Assembly (NCBI RefSeq): GCF_000993825.1
Contig: NZ_CP011114.1
Location: 1,550,001 to 1,614,000 of the forward strand
DNA length: 64,000 nt
Origin: Paenibacillus durus ATCC 35681
GTDB taxonomy: Bacteria > Bacillota > Bacilli > Paenibacillales > Paenibacillaceae
Direction of reading: 5' to 3'
In this document: positions 1-9,452 of the stretch, piece after piece
Numbering within the stretch: position 1 is the stretch's first letter
Layout: each line of letters starts with the position of its first letter
Made by a program: the position numbers and the translations under genes
The notes under the pieces: model-generated
What the model was told of the DNA's origin: nothing
Database searches by the model: none
Seen by the model: the letters and a program-made list of their open reading frames with translations, nothing else

Positions 1-440
1 CGCTCGGCCGCGTCTGCTCGCTGTTCCTCCGTTACGGAGATCACGGCGAGAAGGTTGAGCTGCTGATCAAGCATCTCAAAGGCATCGGCGGCTCCGGAGC
101 CATCGGCTTCGGCGCGAACCGCGTCGAGTCCATCGCCGACGCCGTGGCGAAGGCGCTGGAAACCCATGTGCAGCAAAGCGCACATGAAGACCACGCTCCC
201 GCGCCAATCGCGGCAACGCTCGCGCTCGAGGATTTCGAGAGCGCGCTGAACGCCGAGCTGAAGGCCGGCGGCGCACCGGCAGCCCCGACCGTTGAGGCCG
301 ACCACGGCCACGGCGGACATGGGCACAGCCATTCGTCATCGGCTTCCCGCGACTTGTGCCCATCCTGCGGCACCGCCTCGCTGATTAACATCGAGGGCTG
401 CAAGACGTGCGGGAACTGCGGGTACAGCCGGTGCGGGTAA
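1..440 (+). CDS. nrdJ: C-terminus of vitamin B12-dependent ribonucleotide reductase (5' end outside window)
   Basis: The reading frame is open from the window edge and encodes the last ~145 residues of an adenosylcobalamin-dependent (class II) ribonucleotide reductase, which makes deoxynucleotides. What is seen: an alpha-helical tail segment (HLKGIGGSGAIGFG), a low-complexity Ala/His-rich linker with HGHGGHGHSH, and a terminal zinc-ribbon-like Cys cluster (CPSCG then CKTCGNCGYSRCG). In the family such a C-terminal CxxC/CGYSRC module carries reducing equivalents or binds metal. An internal ATG at 144 is not a real start because homologous sequence runs upstream of it. The GC-rich codon use contrasts with the AT-rich intergenic DNA that follows. 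The family call rests on the tail only. Confidence 0.75.
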   Translation, partial: LGRVCSLFLRYGDHGEKVELLIKHLKGIGGSGAIGFGANRVESIADAVAKALETHVQQSAHEDHAPAPIAATLALEDFESALNAELKAGGAPAAPTVEADHGHGGHGHSHSSSASRDLCPSCGTASLINIEGCKTCGNCGYSRCG

Positions 441-814
441 GCTGAAGAACATTATCATATTGTTATGATTTTGTGATATTCCAGAATAAATTGGAATTGT
501 AACATAATTCGTTAGACGATTTGTTGCAGAAATATTTAGAAATAAAGAAATATTCATTTGGCTTGTATAAATATACATTGGGCTGGGCAATTATGAATAA
601 TTGTCCAGCCCATTACTTTATCTAGGATGATTTATTTGCGCAGACGACCGATTAAAAGAATTTGATTTATATTAAATTCGGACTATGCTTATTTTGCTAT
701 TTAATGTTTTTTTATTATATGTTACTACTTAGGTACCCCTAGCTAGTAGTAGAAGGACATTAAATAATCGTTGATTTTAATGAAATTAAAGAAATAATGA
801 AGGGGAATATGAAC
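441..814. other. AT-rich intergenic region
   Basis: No convincing gene is present between the reductase and the DUF4256 gene. The stretch is AT-rich, has one strong hairpin (see 579-612) and presumably the promoter of the next gene; no clear -35/-10 pair stands out. Confidence 0.5.
579..612. terminator. Strong hairpin, probable terminator
   Basis: Two 16-base arms (579-594 and 597-612) pair with a single G-U mismatch around a minimal loop. There is no good T-run on either side, so it could be a factor-assisted terminator or another structured element. Confidence 0.5.
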
Positions 815-1366
815 ATGGAATTGTCAACGGAACAACGCGAAGAACTACTCCGGACATTGAAAGCCCGTTTTGAGAAAAACATGAACCGCCATCAAGGCCT
901 TGTATGGGTGGACGTGCAAGCGAAGCTCGAAGCAAAGCCTGAGAAGCTGTGGTCGCTCCATGAAATGGAAAGAACCGGCGGCGAACCGGATGTGGTGGGT
1001 CAGGATGATCAGACGGGGGAATACCTGTTCTATGATTGTTCAGCGGAAAGTCCCAAAGGCCGCCGAAGCGTTTGTTTCGACCGTGAGGCGTTGGAGTCCA
1101 GGAAGGAACATAAACCGGAGAATAGCGCCGTTGACATGGCAACTGCCATGGGCATGGAGCTGTTAACGGAAGAGCAATACCGCGGGCTGCAGAAGCTGGG
1201 GAAGTTCGACCTGAAAACCTCCAGCTGGGTTCAAACCCCTGATAACATCCGAAAGCTCGGCGGAGCCCTCTTTTGTGACCGCCGCTACGACACGGTCTTC
1301 GTGTACCACAATGGAGCGGAATCCTATTATGCTGCCAGGGGCTTCCGCGGCTCTTTAAGAGTCTGA
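815..1366 (+). CDS. DUF4256 family protein
   Basis: Soluble protein of about 183 residues that matches the DUF4256 family along its length, including the C-terminal signature GGALFCDRRYDTVFVY followed by HNGAES and ARGFRGSLRV. No catalytic function is established for the family. Three in-frame ATGs lie close together (797, 809, 815); the AGGGGA-type Shine-Dalgarno at about 800-806 fits best with ATG 815, giving MELSTEQREE. The gene stands alone. Confidence 0.8.
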   Translation: MELSTEQREELLRTLKARFEKNMNRHQGLVWVDVQAKLEAKPEKLWSLHEMERTGGEPDVVGQDDQTGEYLFYDCSAESPKGRRSVCFDREALESRKEHKPENSAVDMATAMGMELLTEEQYRGLQKLGKFDLKTSSWVQTPDNIRKLGGALFCDRRYDTVFVYHNGAESYYAARGFRGSLRV

Positions 1367-1439
1367 CAGAGTGCAAGAAAAGTAAGCCGAGGGGGAGCGG
1401 GATGCAGGTCCGTTTGTCCTCGGCTTTTGATTGGCGGTA

Positions 1440-1601
1440 CTTGCCGCTCCATTACCAGGCGGTCGAAACCCCAAGGCTGTCGGTCCGGTGGAAGTCCAGC
1501 GGAGCAAGAAACCCTCCAGCTTCCTAAACGCTTACGAGAATATCCAGAAGGCCGTGAGTAAAGGACAAATCGGCTTCAAACGCAAACATGTCAGGTGTTA
1601 A
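1440..1601 (+). pseudogene. Unidentified 3' gene fragment
   Basis: A frame open from roughly 1440 and ending at TAA 1599-1601 encodes a basic peptide with KKPSSFLNAYENIQKAV near its end. It lacks a credible start and ribosome binding site and looks like the tail of a lost gene. I do not recognise the family. Confidence 0.3.
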
Positions 1602-1640
1602 AGAAGAGGGGATGAATTACACACACCAATCGGAAGCGGG

Positions 1641-2291
1641 ATGATCCAATTGAAACGCAGAAACAGCATCATTTCCTTTGGCGGTATTGCATTCATCATT
1701 TCCGGCCTGCTCTTTTTGGCCCAACAGCTCTTTCTTCTGCCTGTGCCCATCCCTCCGTCGGCAGAGGGAGAGCTCATGATGTGGCTGGCGGAGTGGAAGT
1801 TTCATATCGCCATGGCGGATGAACTGATTTTCTTCGCCACCTTGTCTTTGATCCCTTCCATCGCTGCACTCTACCGGGTACTGGCGGGGACCGACCGTAT
1901 CAAAGCCGCGCTGGGGTGCGGTCTAATGGCTGTCACCATTCCGGTCCATCTCTTCATGACAATCGTCTTGGGCCGAATGGTCTATCCGGTGTATGACCTT
2001 GAACTTACCCCGGACATCTATAAGCTCGTGCTCAGTATGTATTACGGCGGCATGCATACCGCAGCGCTCATCCTGGGCACGGCGATTCTTCTGTTAAGCT
2101 TTGCCATCCGCCGAAGTCAAATTGGCAAGGGTGCAGCCTATGTCGGGTTTGCGGCAGGATTATTGCAGTTCGCCGGCGCGTATCCCTGGTTGATTGGATC
2201 TGCGATGAGTATGGTGATTCAGGTGGTTTGCACCGCGTGGTTCATCCTACTCGGGATCAGGATGCTGGGAGGATTGAAGGAAGCAAGGTGA
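1641..2291 (+). CDS. DUF4386 family membrane protein
   Basis: A 216-residue integral membrane protein with about six hydrophobic segments (near residues 12-32, 52-75, 87-108, 130-150, 160-180 and 185-208). Its size and pattern fit the DUF4386 family of unknown function. The ATG at 1641 follows a weak purine-rich GAAGCGGG. It stands alone and is followed by a terminator near 2.46 kb. Confidence 0.65.
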   Translation: MIQLKRRNSIISFGGIAFIISGLLFLAQQLFLLPVPIPPSAEGELMMWLAEWKFHIAMADELIFFATLSLIPSIAALYRVLAGTDRIKAALGCGLMAVTIPVHLFMTIVLGRMVYPVYDLELTPDIYKLVLSMYYGGMHTAALILGTAILLLSFAIRRSQIGKGAAYVGFAAGLLQFAGAYPWLIGSAMSMVIQVVCTAWFILLGIRMLGGLKEAR

Positions 2292-2462
2292 TAAGGTGAA
2301 TCTATTGGAATTTCCATATCTCCTTTCCGGTGGTAAACTAATTATATGTATATTTATGCATAACAGTAAAATGGCATTATTTTATATTTTTCTATCGAAT
2401 CCTGTAACAAAACTCCATTTCCGCCGCGGGGGTCTTCAGATTCTAATCAATTCTGCAACACC

Positions 2463-2498
2463 AAAAACGGAGCCAGCGGGTTTGCGGGGCTCCGTTTT
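2463..2498. terminator. Rho-independent terminator (bidirectional)
   Basis: AAAACGGAGCC pairs with GGCTCCGTTTT around a ~13-base loop. The A-run on the left and T-run on the right allow it to work in both directions; on the + strand it ends the DUF4386 unit. Confidence 0.75.
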
Positions 2499-2560
2499 CC
2501 AATTAATTCTGGAATATCACAATTTTTCATAGGAATCCCTTTCCATTATTTGTTGTACGA

Positions 2561-2606
2561 AACAAGGAGCAGTTGGCCCATTGGGGTATCTGCTCCTTGT
2601 TTTTTG
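2561..2606 (+). terminator. Rho-independent terminator
   Basis: AACAAGGAGCAG (2561-2572) pairs with CTGCTCCTTGTT (2590-2601), followed by a T-run to 2606. It lies downstream of no recognisable intact gene, so it may be left over from a deleted one. Confidence 0.7.
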
Positions 2607-3069
2607 TGCTTTTGTCAAAAGTAAATAAAGTATTAGACGTCCATGCCGCTAACGCGACAACATCAGAGGATGAAAGAAAGTTATTTCAAAACAGACTGAG
2701 ATTGCGCAGCGGGCCACTGCCTGCTTTGGTATACGTGCGGCGTCGGGCGCTTCTCACGAATAAACATTTACATACCGGGTTGTAAGCCTCAGGCTCATGA
2801 AGGTTATGTGAAAAAAATACATTTTTATTTGAAGTTATACAGGGAATGATATACAGTTTAGCTGTAAGAATAGTCAGCTTTAGCTGATTGGACGCCAGTG
2901 TTGTCTGAAGCACACCTTTCTCCAGGCTATGATTACCGCGGAATCGCGCTGGGATAAAGGAACATATTCTGAGGTGAATGACATTGCGGACTGTGGTGGG
3001 ATATCGCCGAGGAAGTCCGAGAAACAACCTATTAACCTATACTAACGAGGAACAAATGGAGGCAAAGCG
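2607..3069. other. Gene-poor region
   Basis: Short open frames occur but none has a plausible start, ribosome binding site and recognisable product. I see no clear function here apart from the leader of the DUF6366 gene. Confidence 0.4.
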
Positions 3070-3264
3070 GTGGACAACAGAGAAGAACAAGAAAAAAAGC
3101 AAATCGAAGAGTATAAGAAGAATCCGTTCATCAATTTTGCCGATTCGATTAACCGCTCTGTGATCGGCGATTTGGGAGCCTTGACAAGAGGGGGCTGCTT
3201 GGTCAGAATCGTGACAACCCTGGTAATCATCGGGGGATTGCTTGTCTTCTTATTTTTCAAATAA
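3070..3264 (+). CDS. DUF6366 family small membrane protein
   Basis: A 64-residue protein starting at GTG 3070 behind GGAGGC (3059-3064). It has a charged N-terminal helix (REEQEKKQIEEYKKNP), then NFADSINRSVIGDLGAL, and one C-terminal membrane segment (about residues 46-63). The layout fits the small DUF6366 proteins found in Bacillales, whose function is not known. Confidence 0.6.
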   Translation: MDNREEQEKKQIEEYKKNPFINFADSINRSVIGDLGALTRGGCLVRIVTTLVIIGGLLVFLFFK

Positions 3265-3332
3265 CGTTGCTCCCCCTGGCCGATTACGGGTTACAGCTAT
3301 GATCCATTGATCATGGTTTTTTTCTACGTCTG

Positions 3333-3440
3333 CAGGATGTGGAACAGCGCTACGAAAAGGCCATAAAGGTGCTCGGGGAAAAAGAACTTGAGCTTGAGAT
3401 TCTGCGAGAACTGCTAAAAAAAGAAAGACCCCACTTACCC
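3333..3440 (+). pseudogene. IS3-family transposase OrfA fragment
   Basis: The translation contains EQRYEKAIKVLGEKELE followed by LEILRELLKK. This is the leucine-zipper-like end of IS3-family OrfA, which normally follows a helix-turn-helix; that part and OrfB are missing. It is a mobile-element relic. Confidence 0.6.
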
Positions 3441-3455
3441 TGGTCAAGACCCCAT

Positions 3456-3545
3456 TTAGTGGAATTGAAAAAACACGTAGGCTGCGAACTGGCGTAGGTA
3501 CTCTACTGGCGTCAGTTTGTTTAGTTTACGTTGCGCTCTGGGCAT
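3456..3545 (-). pseudogene. IS3-family transposase OrfB 3' fragment
   Basis: On the minus strand the sequence reads AQRKLNKLTPVEYLRQFAA and then a stop. The KL-x-x-LTPVEYR motif marks the C-terminal end of the integrase core of IS3-family transposases. It lies tail to tail with the OrfA fragment at 3333-3440, so two different element remnants, or a rearranged one, meet here. Confidence 0.6.
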
Positions 3546-3694
3546 TAAATATAGGCAGTCCCTTTTTTATGTCCAAATACGCATTTTCCAGGATTTACAC
3601 AACCTATACAACGATCTAACATTCTACTTACGTTTCATTGCTAAACTTTTCCTATTGTCCCCAGTGACGAAAAAAAGATTAGAAGGAGATTAGG

Positions 3695-6600
3695 ATGAGA
3701 TTATTGAAGTACATAACAGCTATGCTGTTGGCTTTTCTGTTGGCGACGGGGTCTTTGAATGCGGCAGGACCTGTATTGGCAGCAGAGTCTTTGGATGCAG
3801 CGGTACCCGTCAGTAAGGTGACAGTAACATTCAATGGCGATCCCAAGACCTCCAAGGGATTCACGTGGTACACACCAGAGGCTTCTCAAGACAGCACTGT
3901 ACAGGTAATTGAAGCGACCTATGGAAAAGCGGAGTTTGACACTGGCCTTACGTTCAAGGGAATAACCCAGGTATCTACAAACTCTCCTCTGGAGAATGTG
4001 CATAAAGCCGAAGCTACCGGCCTCAAGGCAGACACCGCTTATTATTTCCGTGTGGGGGACGCCGTGCTGAATGTGTGGAGTGAAGCGGGAACGTTCAAGA
4101 CGGCGCCTGCAAGCGGAGCCTTCACGTTCATCGACCTGGCCGATACGCAGGCGAAGACCGAGGATGAAGCGATTCTTTCCTCCGAAACGCTGTCCAAAGC
4201 GCTGGCGACGGTTCCGAATGCCGACTTTGTGGTCCATAACGGCGACATTGTCGATAACGGAATCAAGGAAGAGCAGTGGAACTGGCTGATGGGCCACTCC
4301 CAGCAAAGCCTGCTGAACACAACGATTGTGCCGGCTGCGGGCAACCATGAAGACGAGAACTATGCGTTCTTCGAGCATTTTAACATCAAACCGGCCGCAG
4401 GCTCGGCCACAGAAACGGGAGCGTATTACTCCTATGATTACAGCAACGCGCATTTTGTGGTGCTGAACTCGAATGAGAACTCGGAGGAGTACGCGGATTT
4501 CTCTAAGGATCAGGTAGAGTGGTTGAAAAGTGATGTGACAGCAGCCAAAGCGGCAGGCGCCCAGTGGATTATTGTGAACATTCACAAGGGGCCGTACACG
4601 ACATCGAACCATGCGACCGACAGCGACATTATGGGGCCAAACGGAGTCCGCAACAAAATTGCCCCATTGATGGCAGAGCTGGATATTGATTTTGTTTTTC
4701 AGGGGCATGACCATATTTACGCCCGCACCAAGCCGATTAAGAGCGATAACACCGCCGCCGCAACTGCGAAATTCATCGAATCGCAGAACGGCAAATCTGT
4801 GGAATACACGGTGAATCCGGATGGCACGATCTATCTGATCCCGGCGACAGCGGGACCGAAGGTCTATTACAAGAATCAAAAAGAAGCGCTTGGAGGAGAC
4901 AAGTATTACGATCTGTTCGAGCGTGCGGAAGAAAATCATGCGGCGAAATACGGCCCGGACCCAAGCGACGCTACCCGTCCAAAACGCAGCCAGGTACAGA
5001 ACTTCGTGGGCATCACGATTGACGGAGGCAAGCTGACGGCATTTACGTATGAAATTGATCAGAATGTGAATAACGCTGCTCCGTATCTGGTTGACCAGTT
5101 TGGTATTCAAAAGGATGTTGGAGTCAGCAAGGTGACAGTAACATTCAATGGCGATCCCAAGACCTCCAAGGGATTCACGTGGTACACACCAAAGGCTTCT
5201 CAAGACAGTGATGTACAGGTAATTGAAGCGACCTATGGAAAAGCGGAGTTTGATACCGGCCTTACATTCAAGGGAATAACCCAGGTATCTACAAACTCTC
5301 CTCTGGAAAATGTGCATAAAGCCGAAGCGACCGGCCTCAAGGCAAACACCGCCTATTATTTCCGCGTGGGGGACGCGGAGCTCAATGTGTGGAGTGAAGC
5401 TGGAACGTTCAAGACGGCGCCTGTAGGCGGAGCCTTCACGTTCATCGACCTGGCAGATACGCAGGCGAAGAGCGAGGATGAAGCGATCCTCTCCTCCCAA
5501 ACCCTGGCCAAAGCGCTGGCGACGGTTCCGAATGCCGACTTTGTGGTCCATAATGGCGACATTGTCGATACCGGAACCAAGGAAGAGCAGTGGAACTGGC
5601 TGCTGGGCCACTCCCAGCAAAGCCTGCTGAATACAACGATTGCGCCGGCTGCGGGTAACCATGAAAACAAGAACAATGCGTTCATCGAGCATTTTGATAT
5701 CAAACCGGCCGCAGGCTCGGCTACAGAAACGGGAGCGTATTACTCTTACGATTACAGCAACGCGCATTTTGTGGTGCTGAACACGAATGAGAACTCGGAG
5801 GAGTATGCGGATTTCTCTAAGGATCAGGTAGAGTGGCTGAAAAGTGATGTGACAGCAGCCAAGGCGGCAGGCGCCCAGTGGATTATTGTGAACATTCACA
5901 AAGGTCCGTACACGACCTCGAACCATGCGACCGACAGCGACATCATGGGACCAAACGGAGTTCGGACCAAGATCGCCCCGCTGATGGCCGAGCTGGATAT
6001 TGATTTTGTCCTTCAGGGACATGACCATATTTACGCCCGCACCAAGCCGATCAAGAGCGATAACACCGCCGCTACGACCGCGAAATTCATCGAATCGCAG
6101 AACGGCAAATCTGTGGAATACACGGTGAATCCGGATGGTACGATCTATCTGATCCCAGCGACAGCGGGACCGAAGGTCTATTACAAGAATCAGAAGGAAG
6201 CGCTTGGAGGAGACAAATATTACAATCTGTTCGAGCGTGCGGAAGAAAACCATGCGGCGAAATACGGCCCGGACCCAAGCGACGCTACCCGCCCAAAGCG
6301 CAGCCAGGTACAGAACTTCGTCGGTATAACGATTGACAGCGGCAAGCTGACGGCATTTACGTATGAAATTGATCAGAATGTAGACAACGCTGCTCCATAT
6401 CTGGTTGACCAGTTCGGTATTCAAAAAATCTCCAGCACCGGTAATAGCGGTGACACTCCCAGCAATACTGGAGGTGGAGGAACGAAACCAGCGGTGCCAA
6501 CTACGCCGCCAACGGCACCTGCCGCACCAACAACGCCAACAGCGCCAGCGCCAACCACCCCGGCAACAAAGCTGAAGGATATTGATGGGCACTGGGCAGC

Positions 6601-7102
6601 ATTTGCAATCAACAAGGCCGTGGAGCTTGGATTTGCCAAAGGGTATGCGGACGGAACCTTCCGTCCGAACCAAACGGTCAACCGGGCAGAGTTTATTACT
6701 CTTCTGATGCGTGCTGTGAAACATGCGGACACCGGGAAAGCGCTGGACTTCAAAGATGCGGGCAAAATTCCGGCTTGGTCGCAATCCTTTATCGCGCAAG
6801 CTTTGGACGCGGGTATTATTGCTGGCTACAATGATAACACCTTCCGTCCCGAACAGGTCATCACGAGAGCCGAAATGGCGGCGTTGATTGTCCGTGCTGG
6901 CGGGGTCCAAGTGAACCCTAAAGCGGTGCTGTCTTTTGCAGATGCCAAAGATGCTCCGAAATGGGCGGTTCCTTACATTGCAGCGATTAAGGATGCAGGG
7001 CTTGTGAATGGAATCGGTCAGAACCGGTTTGCTCCAAATCAAAGTGTTACAAGAGCGGAGGCTGTAACCATCATTCTAGGGCTGCTGCAGCGAGCGCAAT
7101 AA
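3695..7102 (+). CDS. S-layer-anchored metallophosphatase with two tandem catalytic units
   Basis: A 1135-residue secreted protein. It has a signal peptide (about 1-30), then two near-identical units (about 39-476 and 477-914). Each unit has an Fn3-like N-terminal segment of the purple-acid-phosphatase type followed by a calcineurin-like metallophosphatase domain with the motifs DTQ, NGDIVD, GNHE, VNIHKG and GHDHIY. A Pro/Thr/Ala linker (about 920-960) then leads to three SLH domains (about 962-1135; GYADGTFRPNQ, GYNDNTFRPEQ, GIGQNRFAPNQ) that anchor it to cell-wall polysaccharide. It probably hydrolyses phosphate esters at the cell surface; the substrate cannot be told. The start has a good AGAAGGAGA site. 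Both units keep all metal-binding motifs, so both may be active. A 1113-codon antisense open frame is only a shadow of its codon usage. Confidence 0.88.
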   Translation: MRLLKYITAMLLAFLLATGSLNAAGPVLAAESLDAAVPVSKVTVTFNGDPKTSKGFTWYTPEASQDSTVQVIEATYGKAEFDTGLTFKGITQVSTNSPLENVHKAEATGLKADTAYYFRVGDAVLNVWSEAGTFKTAPASGAFTFIDLADTQAKTEDEAILSSETLSKALATVPNADFVVHNGDIVDNGIKEEQWNWLMGHSQQSLLNTTIVPAAGNHEDENYAFFEHFNIKPAAGSATETGAYYSYDYSNAHFVVLNSNENSEEYADFSKDQVEWLKSDVTAAKAAGAQWIIVNIHKGPYTTSNHATDSDIMGPNGVRNKIAPLMAELDIDFVFQGHDHIYARTKPIKSDNTAAATAKFIESQNGKSVEYTVNPDGTIYLIPATAGPKVYYKNQKEALGGDKYYDLFERAEENHAAKYGPDPSDATRPKRSQVQNFVGITIDGGKLTAFTYEIDQNVNNAAPYLVDQFGIQKDVGVSKVTVTFNGDPKTSKGFTWYTPKASQDSDVQVIEATYGKAEFDTGLTFKGITQVSTNSPLENVHKAEATGLKANTAYYFRVGDAELNVWSEAGTFKTAPVGGAFTFIDLADTQAKSEDEAILSSQTLAKALATVPNADFVVHNGDIVDTGTKEEQWNWLLGHSQQSLLNTTIAPAAGNHENKNNAFIEHFDIKPAAGSATETGAYYSYDYSNAHFVVLNTNENSEEYADFSKDQVEWLKSDVTAAKAAGAQWIIVNIHKGPYTTSNHATDSDIMGPNGVRTKIAPLMAELDIDFVLQGHDHIYARTKPIKSDNTAATTAKFIESQNGKSVEYTVNPDGTIYLIPATAGPKVYYKNQKEALGGDKYYNLFERAEENHAAKYGPDPSDATRPKRSQVQNFVGITIDSGKLTAFTYEIDQNVDNAAPYLVDQFGIQKISSTGNSGDTPSNTGGGGTKPAVPTTPPTAPAAPTTPTAPAPTTPATKLKDIDGHWAAFAINKAVELGFAKGYADGTFRPNQTVNRAEFITLLMRAVKHADTGKALDFKDAGKIPAWSQSFIAQALDAGIIAGYNDNTFRPEQVITRAEMAALIVRAGGVQVNPKAVLSFADAKDAPKWAVPYIAAIKDAGLVNGIGQNRFAPNQSVTRAEAVTIILGLLQRAQ
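3809..5122 (+). repeat. Intragenic tandem repeat unit 1 (1314 bp)
   Basis: Encodes the first Fn3-like plus metallophosphatase unit. The start, VSKVTVTFNGDPKTSKGF, is repeated exactly 1314 bp (438 codons) downstream. Confidence 0.9.
5123..6427 (+). repeat. Intragenic tandem repeat unit 2
   Basis: Second copy of the unit, almost identical at the DNA level and with few amino-acid changes (for example FVLQGHDHIY against FVFQGHDHIY). It points to a recent duplication or continuing gene conversion. Confidence 0.9.
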
Positions 7103-7123
7103 TAGCAGTTTATCTATAAACAG

Positions 7124-7166
7124 GGCGTCCCATAAGCCATGCAATTGGCTAGGGACGCCTCTTTCG
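7124..7166. terminator. Terminator of the SLH phosphatase gene
   Basis: GGCGTCCC (7124-7131) pairs with GGGACGCC (7152-7159), extended by AAGCCA/TGGCT pairing inside. A weak CTCTTTC follows. It lies between convergent genes. Confidence 0.65.
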
Positions 7167-7171
7167 TGTAT

Positions 7172-8047
7172 TCAATCCATGACAGCATGAATACACGTAT
7201 CTAATATTCGCAGACTTTCTACAGCGCTTGACCTGGGGTTGCGCGGTTGAATCTGATAGCAAACCCGCTCAGGCGGAGGGGATTCCAGTTGATAAATAAA
7301 GAATTCGCCTGTTTGTTCATACCGGCGTGCCAGAGACATCGGAACAATCGCCCATTTTTCAGGACAATCCATGAATGTTTCTATCAGTGAAGCCGCATCT
7401 AAACGGATAGGCGGATAATTTCTGTCCCCAATCCACCTGTCATACCATGCCCGAAAGGAGGGGTTCCACTCAAAAAACAGCTGATTTGACGTATCTAACT
7501 CGTGATCGATTAAGGTGTTGTTTGCAACGGGTAATTTTCCTTTGCTTATCACTATCATTTGCTCGGTAAGAAACTTTTTTACAAGCATATTAGGCATAGG
7601 CTGTTCCAAATTGGCAAAAGCAATATCGATCTCACCACGTTCCAACAATTGGTACAGTTCCGTTGATTGCTGAGTGCGAATGCGAATCTCGATTTCTTTT
7701 GAATATTTGCTCAGTTCCTTGTAAATGGCAGGGAGGACGTAAGTTTGGATGCTATCTGCCGCTCCGATCGAAAGGGTCAAGTTTTTGGTGCGGGTGCGGA
7801 TCTGGCTGGTCTCCTGAATAAGGGCCTCCCATCTTCTGGCCAGCGCTAAAAATTCCTGCCCGCTGGAAGTTAACGATAATGTTCGGAGTCCTCTTCCACG
7901 GTCGATTAAGCTCATCCCGACTTCCCGTTCCAGTTGAGCTAACCGGTGACTTAGAGTCGACTGGGATATAAATAAGGAGCTGGCGGCGTCGGTTAAACTA
8001 CCGTGTCTTACTATAGAAAGAAAAGCTTCGATTCCTAATGTGTCCAT
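7172..8047 (-). CDS. LysR-family transcriptional regulator
   Basis: A 291-residue LysR-type regulator: an N-terminal winged helix-turn-helix (residues 1-60, with GSLTDAASSLFISQSTLSHR) and a LysR substrate-binding domain (about 90-285). It is transcribed away from the MFS gene at 8170 with a 122-bp gap between them. LysR regulators usually control the divergent neighbour, so the MFS exporter is the likely target. The ligand is unknown. Confidence 0.85.
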   Translation of the reverse strand: MDTLGIEAFLSIVRHGSLTDAASSLFISQSTLSHRLAQLEREVGMSLIDRGRGLRTLSLTSSGQEFLALARRWEALIQETSQIRTRTKNLTLSIGAADSIQTYVLPAIYKELSKYSKEIEIRIRTQQSTELYQLLERGEIDIAFANLEQPMPNMLVKKFLTEQMIVISKGKLPVANNTLIDHELDTSNQLFFEWNPSFRAWYDRWIGDRNYPPIRLDAASLIETFMDCPEKWAIVPMSLARRYEQTGEFFIYQLESPPPERVCYQIQPRNPRSSAVESLRILDTCIHAVMD

Positions 8048-8169
8048 GGCGTAACACGCTCCAAAATATCAACTTTATTAATATTAAATCACGATATATT
8101 GTATTTTACAATTATTCATGAAGGCTCTAAGATTCAATTTAAGAATGAATTTTAGCCCAAAAGAAGGAA

Positions 8170-9339
8170 GTGTCCTTTTTCATGAGATTGCTCATTATTT
8201 TTCTTTCCGTGACCAACGCTTTTATCATTATTTACGGTCCACAGCCCATTCTTCCTTTATTCATGCGGGAATTTGGCATATCGATTTCAACGGCCAGTTT
8301 GTCGATTTCGTTAACGATACTCGGCATTGTGTTTTCATCGCTGTTTTTGGCTGTATTTTCCGATAAATGGGACCGTAAAAAAGTGATACTATTCTCAAAC
8401 CTTCTGCTGACCATTCCCAGCCTGGCCTTATTTTTTACCCATTCGTTCAGTTGGCTGCTTGTGTTTCGATTTGTTCAGGGAACCTTGATAACCGGAGTAA
8501 CGACGATCCTGATGACCTACGCGGCCGAAGAATTTCCTGTCAAGAAAAAAGGAATGGTACTGGCCACGTATGTTAGCGCCACCTTGGCAGGAGGACTGCT
8601 TGGCCGGGTATTATGCGGATTGATTACGGAACACTTTAATTGGGAATTATTCTTTCTTATAACAACGGTTATGACAACTCTCGTCAGTCTATTGATTTAT
8701 TTCTTTTTATCGGAATCGACTGGGCAGGTGAAAAGCGGTAAACAAAACTTCACGGATCATTTCAAAAATCTGCCTTTGCTTTCGATTTTCTTTATTGGAT
8801 TTTCCCACTTTTTCGCTTTTGTCGGATTCTTCAATTACTTGCCTTTTTACGCCAGTCAGGCGCCTTTTAATTATTCCGTCACTCAAACCTCGCTTCTCTA
8901 TCTAACATATATTTGGGGAATTGTATCTTCGCTGATTACGGGGATGGTCTCTAGCCGGTTTGGCCGAAGAGCAACGATTGCCACCGGACATCTGGTGGGA
9001 GCCACAGGGATTTTGGTTACGTTGATTCCTTCTCCATATACGCTTATTTTAGGCGCTTCGATACTGACTTTAGGCCAATTTTGTTCCCAATCTTCAGCCA
9101 CCGCCTATATTACGGATGTTGTCACTCACTCCAAGGGTGCGGCGACTTCCTTGTACCAGTGTTTCTTTTATTTGGGAGGAAGCCTCGGGGCGTGGATACC
9201 TGGAATCCTGTGGAGACATTTTCATTGGTCCGGTATCGTCGTTACGACGGTAGGTTTTATTTTATTGGCTTTAAGCAGTAATTATTTTCTTGGGGGAAAA
9301 AGAAATCGTGTTGCTCAATCTAAGCGCGTGGCTGTATAA
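8170..9339 (+). CDS. MFS transporter (drug/sugar efflux type)
   Basis: A 389-residue, 12-helix major facilitator protein with the loop 2-3 motif near FSDKWDRKKV and a second copy of that motif near SSRFGRRATI. It resembles YnfM-like exporters. The ATG at 8181 (RLLIIFLSVTNAF) is an alternative start. Its 3' end is partly duplicated at 11944-12014. Probably controlled by the divergent LysR gene. Confidence 0.8.
   Translation: MSFFMRLLIIFLSVTNAFIIIYGPQPILPLFMREFGISISTASLSISLTILGIVFSSLFLAVFSDKWDRKKVILFSNLLLTIPSLALFFTHSFSWLLVFRFVQGTLITGVTTILMTYAAEEFPVKKKGMVLATYVSATLAGGLLGRVLCGLITEHFNWELFFLITTVMTTLVSLLIYFFLSESTGQVKSGKQNFTDHFKNLPLLSIFFIGFSHFFAFVGFFNYLPFYASQAPFNYSVTQTSLLYLTYIWGIVSSLITGMVSSRFGRRATIATGHLVGATGILVTLIPSPYTLILGASILTLGQFCSQSSATAYITDVVTHSKGAATSLYQCFFYLGGSLGAWIPGILWRHFHWSGIVVTTVGFILLALSSNYFLGGKRNRVAQSKRVAV
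9199..9269 (+). repeat. 71-bp direct repeat, copy A (within MFS gene)
   Basis: This stretch encoding PGILWRHFHWSGIVVTTVGF recurs at 11944-12014 with two mismatches seen by eye. The two copies bracket the MocR and EamA genes. Confidence 0.85.
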
Positions 9340-9452
9340 ACTAAGTTCAAGAACCGTATCCATAATTTTTGAAGATTTATCCAGCTTAATTGGGACCTAC
9401 GAATCTACTGTACTTTACGCCCCGTGGCAATGCGGGTCTTCTGCATAATTCT

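Noticed and set aside
2296..2532. A 78-codon frame after the DUF4386 gene
   Set aside because: It runs through the terminator at 2463-2498, lacks an RBS and has no recognisable product.
3701..7042. A 1113-codon open frame on the minus strand
   Set aside because: It is fully antisense to the SLH metallophosphatase, has no recognisable domain, and its length follows from the codon usage of the duplicated gene.
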